Source of the DNA: Chelydra serpentina
Taxonomy: Eukaryota; Chordata; Testudines; Chelydridae
Assembly (NCBI GenBank): GCA_037349315.1
Contig: JBAIAC010000001.1
Coordinates: 31,682,001 to 31,746,000, forward strand
Direction of reading: 5' to 3'
Length of the DNA: 64,000 nucleotides
The notes under the pieces were generated by a model. It did not search any database and was not told the origin of the DNA. It worked only from the letters and a program-made list of their open reading frames with translations. How positions within the stretch are numbered: the stretch's first letter is position 1; every line of letters starts with the position of its first letter. Shown here one piece after another: positions 45,124 through 55,001 of the stretch. A program made the translations under genes and the position numbers.

Positions 45124-46886
45124 TCACAGATTTGCATATGTCCTGTTATACTCAGCCTTCCTGTCAGGAGTGCTGTGCAATGAGTGCTGCACTTCAGGAT
45201 GGCTATAATGCATGGTGATGGGGGTTGAGTGCAGTGGGTAAGGGTCGTATTTTTCAGGGCTGGGTGGTGAAGCTACAGGTGTTGGAGGCAGCTGGTGGCG
45301 ATAAGAACCTGGATGTTGGGGAAAGTGGGTTGGAGGTGACATAGGGGCACAAGGGAAAGAGTTTTGGGACAAGGGCTGGAGGGGCGGGGGGTGGGCACAG
45401 TAGTGGTCTGCCTGCATGGCTACGAGTGCCTGGATCGAGTCCGCTTGGCGCTCCATGATGCTTATCAGCCGATCCGTGCTTTGCTGCCGGAGCTCCGCGC
45501 TTTTGTGCCGGCGCTTCGCATTCTGCTGGCAGATCCTCCTTTCACTCTCCCTCCATTCCTGTGCTTTTAGATTCTCTTTAAGGGACTGCTGCATTACTTC
45601 ATGCAGCACATCTTCTTTGCTTCTACGTGGGCTCTTCCTAATTCTTTGGAGTCGTTCGGACAGTGATAACACAGATGGCTGAGATCTCAAGGTTGCATCT
45701 GTAAAGGCAAAATGCAACACTTAACAGAGGCAGCATTGTTCACACCAGACAGAGCAATGATTCCCCCATACTTAAGGGCAAGCACAGTCTACACAATAGC
45801 ATAATTTTCCCATCCCAAAGCGAGCGCACATAACCCATGGGAGCCCCAAAATGGTGAGTAAGCACAGGGTCAAGGGGGACTGATTGTTTCATGGCTGTAC
45901 TGTCCTCTGGGTTTCTGTGCTTTGAGGAGAGCCAACAGCTGCAGGGAGCCCCTATATTGAACACTGTCCCCACATTTTCCACAGGAGTTCATCCTGGAAG
46001 ATCTCACTGCTGAGCGTGACCTGGGACGCAAGGGAGGGTCTTCTACTGCAATGCAGCTTCCAGCCTGGCCCATATGCAGCTTGCCTGTGTGCAGCAATGG
46101 TCACTCCGCCCATCACGGCACAGTGGCGCGGACATGTTAGCCTGACTGGGACAAGGACCACAGTGGCTCTCCCAAGAAACCTGCACAAGCGCATTGCCCA
46201 AGTTCTGGATGAGATCTTTGAAGAGATCACTGAGGCCAATTACCTTGATGTGAGAGAGCACATCAACACCCTCTTCCGCATCTAGGCATGCACGCAGCCC
46301 TAACCCTCCTCGCCCCAAGAACTTGCACTGAATAACTTCCTTCTCAAAATAAAAGCCGCTTACTGGGAACCTCCTCTGGTGTTTGTCCTTCCCCAAGCAC
46401 CGGCCGCTGCGACTGGCTACCTTCCTCCTGGCTTGAGAACAACTCCTGGCTGCATGCATCTAGGGATTCCGGGGTGTCTTCCTCCTCCTCAGCACCCTCG
46501 ATCCCGCTTTCCTCCTCCTCCTCCTGCCTTGTTGAACTAGCCTCTGAAGTGTCCATGGTGGTCCTCAGAGTGGAGGTAGGGTCGCCCCCAAGTATCATGT
46601 CCAGCTCTTTGTAGAAATGGCAGGTCTCGGGGGCACCACCGGAGCAGCTGTTTGCCTCGCAAGCTTTGCGGTAGACATTACGCAGTTCCTTCACTTTAAC
46701 CCTGTACTGCAGCGTGTCCTGGTCATGGACCCTTTCCATCATGTCCCTTGATATCTGCCCGAAGGTATCGTAATTCCTATGGCTGGAGTGCAGCTGGGAC
46801 TGGACAGCTTCCTCCCCACAAACACTGATGAGGTCCAGCACCTCGCCATTGCTCCATACTGGGGATCGCCTGGCGTGTGGAGGCAT
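45124..46886 (-). CDS. Harbinger Myb/SANT-like DNA-binding protein, two exons, open
   Basis: Predicted join on the minus strand: exon 1 46886-46364, intron 46363-45699, exon 2 45698-45124, giving 365 residues. The donor reads CCCA|GTAAGCG and the acceptor TTTGCCTTTACAG|AT. The phases match exactly, with one codon (Asn175) split across the junction. Residues about 8-95 form a Myb/SANT-like trihelix (VWSNGEVLDLI, NYDTFGQISRDM, RVKVKELRNVY, FYKELDMILGG). Residues 122-140 are very acidic. Exon 2 starts with a basic segment (RLQRIRKSPRRSKED), then a coiled-coil-like stretch with ISIMERQADSIQAL and a Pro/Ser/His-rich tail ending NRTYANL. An upstream in-frame ATG at 46922 would add 12 residues. In Harbinger systems this protein helps the transposase enter the nucleus and bind element ends. 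It resembles proteins annotated in turtles as MSANTD-type; that comparison is from memory. Confidence 0.85.
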
Positions 46887-47291
46887 GGTCACCTGGAGAG
46901 ATTTGCTGAGAGCACGCCACACCTGTCTAAGTAAATAGGAAGGGGATTTTCAAAATTCCCAGAGAATTTAAAGGGCGGGTCTGATGGTTGGTCACCTGAG
47001 GGTAGGGCAGTAGAGTTCAAAGTGATGACCAGAGTGGCTAGAACAGGCATTGTGGGACACTTCTGGAGGCCGATCAGAGCGCATTAACAGACCAGGGCAT
47101 CCACACTGGCGCTGCGGCGCTCCAGCAGGGGCGGATCAAATGTTATTCCACTCGGCGAAGTGGATTACCAGGAGCGCTCTAGCCGCGGAGTCAGAGCGCT
47201 CTACATGCCTTGCCAGTGTGGATGTGTCATGAGTTAGAGCGCACAGGGCTGCTTTAATGCGCTCAAACTTGCAAGTGTAGCCATGCTGTAG

Positions 47292-49567
47292 ATGTACATA
47301 GCTGTGAAACTGCACATGGGAGACCAACCAGTATGTAAAAGCATATAAAGTATAAAGCACCTCGGTAAAAAATAAATGGCAAAAAGCCCTAAAGACAGAG
47401 TTATTACAGAGGTAATTAGACTAAATAGCTAAGACCCTAAAAAGAACAGGACTAAATGAGCAGTATCTATAATATACCATACAGTGTTGGAATTGCTGAA
47501 ATGTGCCAGACTCACAAGAGAAAAGGTACCAATAAGAGGGAAAATCCCCTCATACTCAGTAAATCAAAGGAAAATCAATTCCCAGATGTATACAGAAACA
47601 GCCATATCTGTGGGGGTGAGGGAGGAGAGATCATGTGTAAAATGTGCAGCTGGATATATTAAGCAGGACTTGACAGGGGAGAGACAGCTCTGAAGAGAGG
47701 CAAATGGCAAACATCCAGCCAGTTCCCAATTAGAGATGTTTACTTTGGCCCCACACAGGTCACAAAATGCAAAGGAAAAACAAAACAACAGCAGGAAGGG
47801 ATGAAGACAGATGCATAGATATTCAGAGAATGAGAGGGAATAAGTGATGGCGCTGTTGCCACAAATTTGGGGTGACCGTATTAGCTATGTGTATATGCAC
47901 CCAGTTGACTGATGCTGAGATCTGACATGAAAGCGGACAAACTATTATTTAATTGTTAAGGGGGGGTTTGTGGGGGGAAGTTTAAGCTCTGGTAAGATCT
48001 CTTTGATCTACAGATGAAGAACAAACACTTGAAGACACTCATTTGTTCAGGTAAATGGCACTGAATTTCAAGCCTGTTGCAGCTTACTTTAAGGATTGCT
48101 ATTTCAAAGGGGTCCTGAGTGGTGGGAGATGGAGGACTCAGGGAAATAGTAATGGGAGACATCCTGGAAGTCACTAGTTGGAATACTTAGAAGATAAAGA
48201 TGGATAATATCTCACATCTGATGGCTGACCTGTGTGAAATTAGTTGTGTCTCTGGTTCCAAGTGTCTCACAACAAAATACTGTCCCTATAATCATCCATC
48301 TTAGAAGTCTCATTGGGGCCAAGGACTGGCTGGGTCATGTTGGCCTCTCTAGATTGGTGATAGGATTCATGATTGTATCTGAACGCCTCACCCGCATTAA
48401 TCAGTTTATCCCCCACAATAGCGCTGTGAGAGAGGGAAGTGTTATCAGCATACTAGATCCCTAAGATTAGGCATGATAAGGAAGCTCCACAGCCATACAC
48501 CCTCCTTCCTAATGGGACCAGCGCCTTTTACAGTCTTCCCATTATAACTGCAAGGAGTAATAAAAACCACAAAGGTCCTATTTATTATGCTAATGTTCCT
48601 AGGAATAATAAACAAACAAACAAACACACACAAATCCACACAGAAATTCATCCTCAGCAAAGAATGCCTCTAACCCAAACTCCTTTTGTCAGTTGTCAGT
48701 ATCACTAACTTGGCTTTTGCAAAGCCTTCCTTATAGCCTGAGCATTTATCTATCTATTTCTCTCCCTCCATCTGTCCTCATTGCTGGCATCTTTATTCTG
48801 TTGAGAAGTGCCAGAGCCAGAGCTTTAATTATCACCTTAGTACTTGGAACAGCAACAAAATAAGAATAAATGCAGCACCGACAACAAGACAATGCCCCAT
48901 TGCTCCAGTGTTTTGGATTATTTATACATATTTTGGCCTCCTGAATGGAAAGTTTGAATGGAGTTTTGCTATTCTATCATCTCTGGCTGTATCTACTTTC
49001 CTTTGCTTCATTTAACCTTCCTTCTCGGGAATGGCATCTTTCAGGGCTTATCACATCCTAGCATTTTGCCTGTGTTTCGCAGGGACCTCTGGAAGGGCTT
49101 CAGTAAGGTCATTTTGAACTTTTTCCGAATGTTCATTTCACAAGTAATTATAAAATTTTGACTTTTCATTCTGATTGAGGATGTAAGGACATTTTGAAAT
49201 ATCGGTGTTTCCCCTGGAATGGAAATTCCAAGTTTTGAGCAGTTCTGCTTATAACTTAGCCAGACTTTAACCATTTGGCCTGAAAATATCTATGCCAGGT
49301 GTCTGCCTCAGGTTGACTATATATGAAAATTTTCACTCAGAACAGTTCAGCCATTTCTGAGAACAAGGTTTGGGAAAATACATTGTTTTGCCCATGTTGA
49401 AAAATTCTGGTGTCCTTTTCTTTGAGAAGCTCTAGCACCCCCTTGTTTTGATGCAAAAGCTTGAGATTTGGTGTGTGGGAGGCTGGCCTTTGTGTCAGGA
49501 CACAGGGTTACCTACTGAAAGAGTAATCAAAAATTCTTCTCTCCCTGAATGCAATGTGAACACTTTT
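47292..49567. other. Unannotated stretch
   Basis: No gene recognised. It includes a short (AAAC)n repeat at 48611-48630. About 49170-49430 has the texture of an old interspersed repeat ('gttttgagcagttctgctta', 'ataacttagccagac', 'gaacagttcagccatttctg'). Loosely similar wording recurs near 58380-58720. I could not name a family. Confidence 0.45.
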
Positions 49568-49745
49568 CCTGAGTAGGTCTCAAAGCGCTTTACAAAGGAG
49601 GTCAGTACCATTATCCCCATTTTACAGACAACAAAATAGGCAAAGAGAGGAGAAGTGACTTTCCTAAGGTCACCCAGTAGACGCATGGCACAACTGAGAA
49701 GAGAACCCAGTTCTCCAGAGTCTCAATCCAGCATACAATTTGCTA
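49568..49745 (-). repeat. MIR-like SINE
   Basis: Reversed MIR body: 'caaagcgctttacaaaggag', 'accattatccccattttaca', 'gaagtgactttcctaaggtc', 'acccagtag', with promoter end 'gagaacccagttctccagag'. Confidence 0.8.
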
Positions 49746-50050
49746 GGTCACGCAACATTTAAAGCTACCGCCACTTCCCTCTGCCAAATATAGAGAGCCA
49801 GTTCCCAGAAAAGCATGCTGAGTAAAACATTTCCTATAAAAGGGCAACCTTACAATAGGGACTAAACAACCATACAAGAAGGTGAAGTCCCTGCAAATCA
49901 CAACTATCTCATAGGGGTATCTTCTAGCTGTTTTAACAGATGCTCTTTGACTACACCTTTGGGCTATGACTGAGTGAGCATGAGTGACCAAATGAATCCC
50001 TGGTGTAATTCCACAGAGTTCAGTCAAGTTCATACTGTATATGAAACTGG

Positions 50051-50140
50051 CTATGTACAAGCACCTTTTCTTTCTGTTTAACTTCTGGGGCCCTTTTCTC
50101 CCACTCAAGTCAATGGGATGTACTCGTATCCTGCTCAGAA
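50051..50140. repeat. About 90-bp repeat, copy A
   Basis: 'ctatgtacaagcacc', then 'ctttctgtttaacttctggg', 'gcccttttctcccactcaag', 'tcaatgggatgtactcgtat'. Nearly the same sequence recurs, in the same orientation, at 53759-53848. Each copy is bounded by unrelated DNA. Family unknown. Confidence 0.7.
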
Positions 50141-50257
50141 ATTTCAGAACAAATCTAGCTCTTTTGCTTTAGAAAAGGCCATGCAGATTAGAGGATTAGA
50201 ATGAAAAAGCATTCTCAGCCTCATCTACAGGTTTCATTGCATGCAAATTGTAATACA

Positions 50258-50400
50258 TTGAATTATTATTATTATTGGATTGTCAGTGCCAATGTGCTTA
50301 ATGCTATGCAGGAAACAGTCCTTGCCATAGAAAACACAGAAAGACAAGACATATTGGGAGATCCAGAGCAGAAGGGGTTATTGTCCCTTTCTCTTGCGCT
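50258..50400 (-). repeat. MIR-like SINE tail fragment
   Basis: 'attattattattggattgtc', 'gcttaatgctatgcaggaaa', 'cagtccttgcc' corresponds to the reversed 3' tail of the local SINE type. Confidence 0.55.
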
Positions 50401-51129
50401 AATATTTTCTATTATTTTGTTGTAGGCCTCACAGAAACACTGTGAATTTAGGAGGGATTTGCTTGAGCAGAAGCTGGGGTCCCAGCACCCAAGTGGAGCT
50501 AGATCTTTTTTGTTAAATATTGTGTGGGCTTAATTGAGCTAGAACTGCCTTTCTCCTGTAAAACTCTGGACAAGCATCACGCACATGCTTCTCCCTTTGG
50601 AAAGCCCCAATGATGTAGCTTGGCAGCACGGTTAGCCCCGGATATGTTTCTGCAGGCAGCTATCTTTGTGAGCCATCTTGCTGTTAACTGAGACCTCATT
50701 TCCAGCTGGATAGAGAAATAAAACCCCACACAATTTGCCCACTGCTCCCTAAGATGGCTTTTTCTCATGATTGTTTCTGCATCCTGCCTGCAGTCGAATT
50801 AATTTGGCTTCCAATGTTAGAAACCAGGCATATAATTTTGGACAATGCAGCACCCTCTATGTACTGCCGGGAACTGGTCAGTGATTAACACACCTTTATC
50901 AAAGCTAGCCATGACAAATGTCAGTTTTCATATGAGTCAAACACTACAGCGAAGGATGACTTTCTGGAATCAGTGTAATAAAGAAGCATGGATGTGATAT
51001 TGGTCATTGTGGGGCTTTGATCTTTGTCATGAACTACATTAGGTTGTGTAGTATAAGAGAAACACTGAAGTTGTCAGGATCATTGTTTGTATCTGTAAAT
51101 CACTGTTAGCCCTGTCTATCTAATTATAT
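50401..51129. other. Unannotated stretch
   Basis: No gene or repeat recognised. Confidence 0.5.
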
Positions 51130-51964
51130 GGTCGTGTGATGGGATTGGGACTCACCACCACGGTGCCTCCCGCTGGTTAGTCCGGGAATTAGCTCTGTCC
51201 TCTGTGGAGCGCCCTCTGCCGGTGGTGTCCTGACCACCATCTGCTCTCCTGTTGGTATCCGGACCCACGTTGCTCCCTGCTCGGCGACGTCCGCTTCTGG
51301 TCACTGCCCTCCGACAGTGCCCCTAGTCCATCGTTACCCCCTTCCAGTGCGGTGGGCTTTTAACGACAGTTTTCTGCTCGTTCCTGCTGCAGTGGCCCAC
51401 CACAACCCAAAGTCTAGCCCCTCACATCTGGGGCATGTTGCAGCCTGACATGGCCGCTCTTCGTCAGCCAGGTGCAATGCAAGGGGAAAGGGTGGGGGGA
51501 CACAGGCCCGCCCGCTACTCTGGGTCCCGGCCCAGGGACCCTCTAGTGGCAGCATCCCTGCCCTCCTTCTCTCCTCTCGCTCATCTATCCTCCCTGGGCC
51601 ATTTCCACTCTGGCCCGTCACACCCTCTAGAACCTTCCAGTCAGGGCCCGCAGCCTGGCAGGTATTGGGCTCGAGCTCTCCTCTGCTTCCCGGACGGCCT
51701 GCCCAGCACTGCGCTGTCCAGGGTGCTGGTCTCCTTCCCTCAGGAGACAGACCTACTCCCTTGAACGTCTGGGAGAGACCCTCTGCTCCTCTCCTGGGCA
51801 GCCTTTATATAGTGTGGAGCCTGGCCATAATTGGCCACCTTCTACTCAGCCCTGATTGGCTCTCCCACAGGCCCTCCTTGATTGGCTGCCAGTCCATGCA
51901 GCTGCTCTGGCCTGCCTTAGCCCAATCTCTCATAGGGGTGGGGCGGCCGCCCCACTGCAGGTCC
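51130..51964 (-). mobile_element. Solo LTR 1 (825 bp)
   Basis: The LTR spans 51135-51959 (TGTGATGGGA ... CCCCACTGCA). Flanks are GGTCG (51130-51134) and GGTCC (51960-51964), a 5-bp duplication with one change. Promoter signals read on the minus strand: three CCAAT boxes (complements at 51881-51885, 51855-51859 and 51830-51834), then TATATAAA (complement of 51804-51811). U3 is therefore at the high-coordinate end. The same family as 54217-54996. No gag or pol sequence adjoins it. Class (Gypsy versus endogenous retrovirus) cannot be decided from the LTR alone. Confidence 0.88.
51804..51885 (-). promoter_or_regulatory. LTR promoter: three CCAAT boxes and a TATA box
   Basis: On the minus strand CCAAT occurs at 51885, 51859 and 51834 (reading downward) and TATATAAA begins at 51811. 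Spacing of about 20-25 bp between elements fits a pol II core promoter, and it is more intact than the equivalent in LTR 2 (TATA decayed to TATGTAAA). Confidence 0.7.
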
Positions 51965-52004
51965 TCATTGCTGTAATATCCGAGAGGCTCACAGTCATGT
52001 ATGG

Positions 52005-52160
52005 ATTTTATCCTCACAACACCCTTCTGAGGTAGGGAAGCTCTATCCCCATTTTACAGGCGGGACGCTGAGCTACAGGGTAGATTAAGTGAGTTGCCCA
52101 AGGTCACAAAGGAAGTCTGTGGCTGAACAAGGACTTACTTTAGGATATGCTTTAGGACTC
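52005..52160 (-). repeat. MIR-like SINE
   Basis: 'cctcacaacacccttctgag', 'tctatccccattttacaggc', 'agtgagttgcccaaggtcac', 'aaaggaagtctgtggctgaa': reversed MIR body. Confidence 0.8.
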
Positions 52161-52167
52161 AAGATGC

Positions 52168-52445
52168 TTAGGTTCATGTACACAGCAAAAGCTATGCACA
52201 AGCTATGCCTACCTGAGCTAGCTCGAATCCAGCTAGTGCAGATAAGAATAGCAGTGAAGATAGTGCAGCATGCATTTTATGAACAGGTAGTAAAACCACC
52301 ACATGGACCCTGTGTCAGCTCACCAGCCCGTTCTGAAGGCCATGCAGAGTTGTCCTCACTGCTAGTGTTACCAATGCTAGCTGGATTCAAGTTAGCTCAG
52401 GTAGGCTATCTTGTGTACAGCTTTTGCTGTGAAGACATATCCTTA
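52168..52445. mobile_element. Harbinger-type MITE with long TIRs and TTA TSD
   Basis: The element spans 52171-52442. Left end GGTTCATGTACACAGCAAAA and complement of right end GGATATGTCTTCACAGCAAA begin inverted repeats that continue for about 65 bp ('tacctgagctagctcgaatc' against 'tacctgagctaacttgaatc'). TTA flanks it exactly (52168-52170, 52443-52445), as expected for PIF/Harbinger. Nearly the whole element can fold on itself. Noncoding. Confidence 0.85.
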
Positions 52446-53615
52446 GTCTGGTACCTTATTAATGACCAAACAGCAGCAACTTTCAAAGGAATGTAGTTGT
52501 GCTCATGTAACTGGATACTCACAAGGCACTGGGTCCATTGGGTAGCATCCAGGGAGCATGTTTCCTGGTATGTATATTAGATGTATATAAATGGGGTTGC
52601 TGGTTAAGGAAAACAAGTTGATGAAGTATTTTTTCATGTGGCAGGATCAGAGGTCGAGAGGGGCCAGATTCAGATCTCAGTTACACCCAAATAAATCTGG
52701 TGTCTTCAATGGCATTACTGTGGATTTACAATCGTGTAAGTGTGATGGTATCATGTAAAGCCTGGACTGGAAGGGACCATTGGTCATAAAGAGCATTTAG
52801 GAAGTTAGGAGCAATGGGGAGGGGGGGGGCTAAAAGGTCACCATAATGGTTCCTGAACTCCCTGGTGATCATGGAAGTAAAGGAGCAGAGTCCAGTACTG
52901 GGGAGGAAGTCAGAAGAATCCTGATGGGAAGAGTTAACAGGCTGAGGCTTCAGCCAGTATCAGGCTGAATGTGATAGAAGTGGAGAAGAAAGGTTCTTGA
53001 GCACAGATCAAATGCGGTTGAGGTAAAAGGAGGTGAGAAAGAATGAACCACATGTGACAGAGGTTAATCACATTACTAAATGCACCACTGGAAGGTCCTC
53101 AGATAGTATGAGTACCTTCCAGTCCTTACTTTTTTTTTTAATGGGGTTGAGGGCAATATAAGATTCTAACTAGAAGAGAAGAGAATTTAAAGTCAGATTT
53201 ACAAATAATTAGAGAACTGCAGGGACAGAGGTGGAAAAGACCTACTAGGCCTATAGCCCTGTTCACATTTTGAAAGGCCCATGCTTGGTTAAGAAACATT
53301 TGTACCTGATTTTTATCCCAAAATTGGGTGTACAACTGAGTGCTTACTTTGCATGTGCAGACCTGCATACTCCACAGTGTTGGTTGGCACCTTGTGTAAT
53401 GTGTGTTTCCTTAGCTATACATATATGCAAATCCCTCACTTGCATGCAGGTCCTCGTGCAAAGTAAACTGAGAAATCAAACCCCTATGACTGTAGGCAAT
53501 TGCAACCTGTTATTTCTCTACACATGTTAGACCTTCTTAGATTTGAAGCATTGCAGAAAATCATTTAACAATCTCTATTTCACAGCTCACCTTGTGAAAA
53601 GTCTGCATTGATTCC

Positions 53616-53618
<3 letters not shown>
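52446..53618. other. Unannotated stretch with one palindrome remnant
   Basis: No gene recognised. About 52665-52745 ('ccagattcagatctcagtta' ... 'tggatttacaatcgtgtaag') is a remnant of the 'gatttacaccagtgtaac' palindrome. There is a G-run at 52820-52829. Confidence 0.45.

Positions 53619-53653
<35 letters not shown>
53619..53653. repeat. (GA)n microsatellite
   Basis: An uninterrupted AG dinucleotide run, about 17 units. Confidence 0.95.
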
Positions 53654-53658
<5 letters not shown>

Positions 53659-53758
53659 ATATAAAATCAGTTTCTATCACAGCTTGGAAAGCAGCACTCT
53701 GTTTCTGACACACTTGTGATGACTTTCACTTTTTCCTCTTCAGAAGTTGCTGTCACAC

Positions 53759-53848
53759 CTATGTACAAGCACCGTTCCTTTCTGTTTAACTTCTGGGGCC
53801 CTTTTCTCCCACTCAGGTCAATGGGATGCACTTGTATCCTGCACAGAA
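53759..53848. repeat. About 90-bp repeat, copy B
   Basis: Second copy of the sequence at 50051-50140, differing at a handful of positions ('ctcaggtcaatgggatgcac' here). It runs into unrelated DNA on both sides. Confidence 0.7.
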
Positions 53849-54125
53849 GCAAATGGGGACCCCTCTGCTCTTCTGGATCCACACAAGTGGAGAACCATTA
53901 ACTACTAAAGCCTTTTAATCCCAGATGCTTGGAGATGGGTGGATGCCCATTTTGCACAACCTAATGGCAGCAGTTCAGAAGGGGCCTGTCACTTATGTAA
54001 CTCAATAGGAAGATGGAAAGCTGCTGAAATCCCTTGGGTTCTCCTTCCTCAGAACTTTTGCCTGTTCAACCTTGGTTCCTCACTGATTTGAAGGCCAAGG
54101 CACTGATATGGGATTTCCCTGGGCC

Positions 54126-54190
54126 AGACAATACAGTCTTGGTGCCTGATCATGCAAAGTGCTGAGCATCCTCAACGCCCATTGATTTGC
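54126..54190. repeat. Half of a palindromic miniature repeat
   Basis: 'gcctgatcatgcaaagtgct', 'gagcatcctcaacgcccatt' matches one arm of the type at 37340-37460. The second arm is missing, before the LTR at 54217. Confidence 0.55.
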
Positions 54191-54211
54191 AGCAGCCGGC
54201 CTTAATTTTGT

Positions 54212-55001
54212 ATCCCTGTGACGGGGTCGGGACTCACCACCGCAGCGCCTCCTGCTGGCACGTCAGGGAATTAGCTCTGTCCAGTGCGGAGCGCCCTCTG
54301 CTGGTGGTGTCCCGTCCGTCTCTCGCCCTGCTGGTGTTCAGACCCACGTTGCTCCCCTCTCAGCGTCGTCCTCTTCAGGAGCCTGCCCTCCAGCAGAGCC
54401 CCGTAGTCCACACTCGCCCCCTTCCGGGGGTGGGGGCGTTTAACAGCAGTCTTCAGCCCGCCCTTGCCACAGTGGCCAACTGCAACCCAAAGTCTAGCCC
54501 CTTTTGGCAGGGGTCTAGTGCAGTCCGATATGGCCACACCCAGGCCCACCCACTACTCTGGGACCCAACCCAAGGACCCTCTAGCAGCAGCCTCTCTGCC
54601 CTCCTTCTCTCCCCTCATCTGTCCGCGCTCCCTGGGTCGCTTCCCCTATTACCCCTTTGCACCCTCCAGGCCCTTCTGGTCAGGGCCCGCAGCCTGGCAG
54701 GTAACAGGCTGGAGCTCTCCTATGCTCCCCCGAGCCTGCCCAGCACTGTGCTGTCCTGGGTGCTGGTCTCCTTCCCTCAGGAGACAGACCTTCCCTCCTG
54801 GAGGTCTAGGAGAGACTCCCTGCTCCTCTCCTGGTCAGCCTTTACATAGAGCCTAGCCTGTCCCTGATTGGATGACTCCTGCTTGGCTCCGATTGGCTCT
54901 CCCACAGGCCCTCCCTGATTGGCTGCCAGTCCGCACATCCGCCTTGGCCTGCTTTAGCCCAATCTCGCCTGGGGGTGGGGCAGCCGCCCCATACCAATCC
55001 C
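54212..55001 (-). mobile_element. Solo LTR 2 (780 bp) with perfect 5-bp TSD
   Basis: The LTR spans 54217-54996 (TGTGACGGGG ... GCCCCATACCA), flanked exactly by ATCCC (54212-54216 and 54997-55001). It aligns along its length with LTR 1 at 51135-51959, but lacks a block present there (about 51465-51500) and is otherwise diverged. Three CCAAT boxes read on the minus strand (complements at 54918, 54892, 54867). The TATA position is decayed. Open frames through it (up to 220 codons) are GC-driven and share the sequence of LTR 1, so they are not genes. Confidence 0.9.

Larger units (their letters stand above)
43327..47291. mobile_element. Complete PIF/Harbinger transposon (3.96 kb)
   Basis: The element spans 43330-47288. 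Left end GGGCATGGCTACACTTGCA and complement of right end CAGCATGGCTACACTTGCA form the terminal inverted repeat. Flanks TAA (43327-43329) and TAG (47289-47291) fit an aged 3-bp TWA duplication. It carries the two genes expected of Harbinger elements: a DDE transposase (plus, 43680-44880) and a Myb/SANT-like DNA-binding protein (minus, 46886-45124), arranged tail-to-tail. Subterminal 'agagcgc' words repeat near both ends (for example 43357, 43382 and several at 47130-47240), possible transposase or Myb-protein binding sites. The transposase copy is broken; the Myb-like gene is open throughout. Confidence 0.93.

Noticed and set aside
54187..54849. 220-codon plus-strand open frame
   Set aside because: It is inside solo LTR 2, antisense to the LTR's promoter, and shares its sequence with LTR 1 where the frame is not kept.
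51135..54996. A full provirus bounded by two LTRs
   Set aside because: The flanking duplications differ and the DNA between carries SINE, MITE and microsatellite sequence with no retroelement genes.
50051..55001. Segmental duplication explaining both the 90-bp repeats and the LTR pair
   Set aside because: The order matches, but spacing differs (about 1.1 kb versus 0.46 kb), intervening DNA does not align, and each LTR has its own target duplication.
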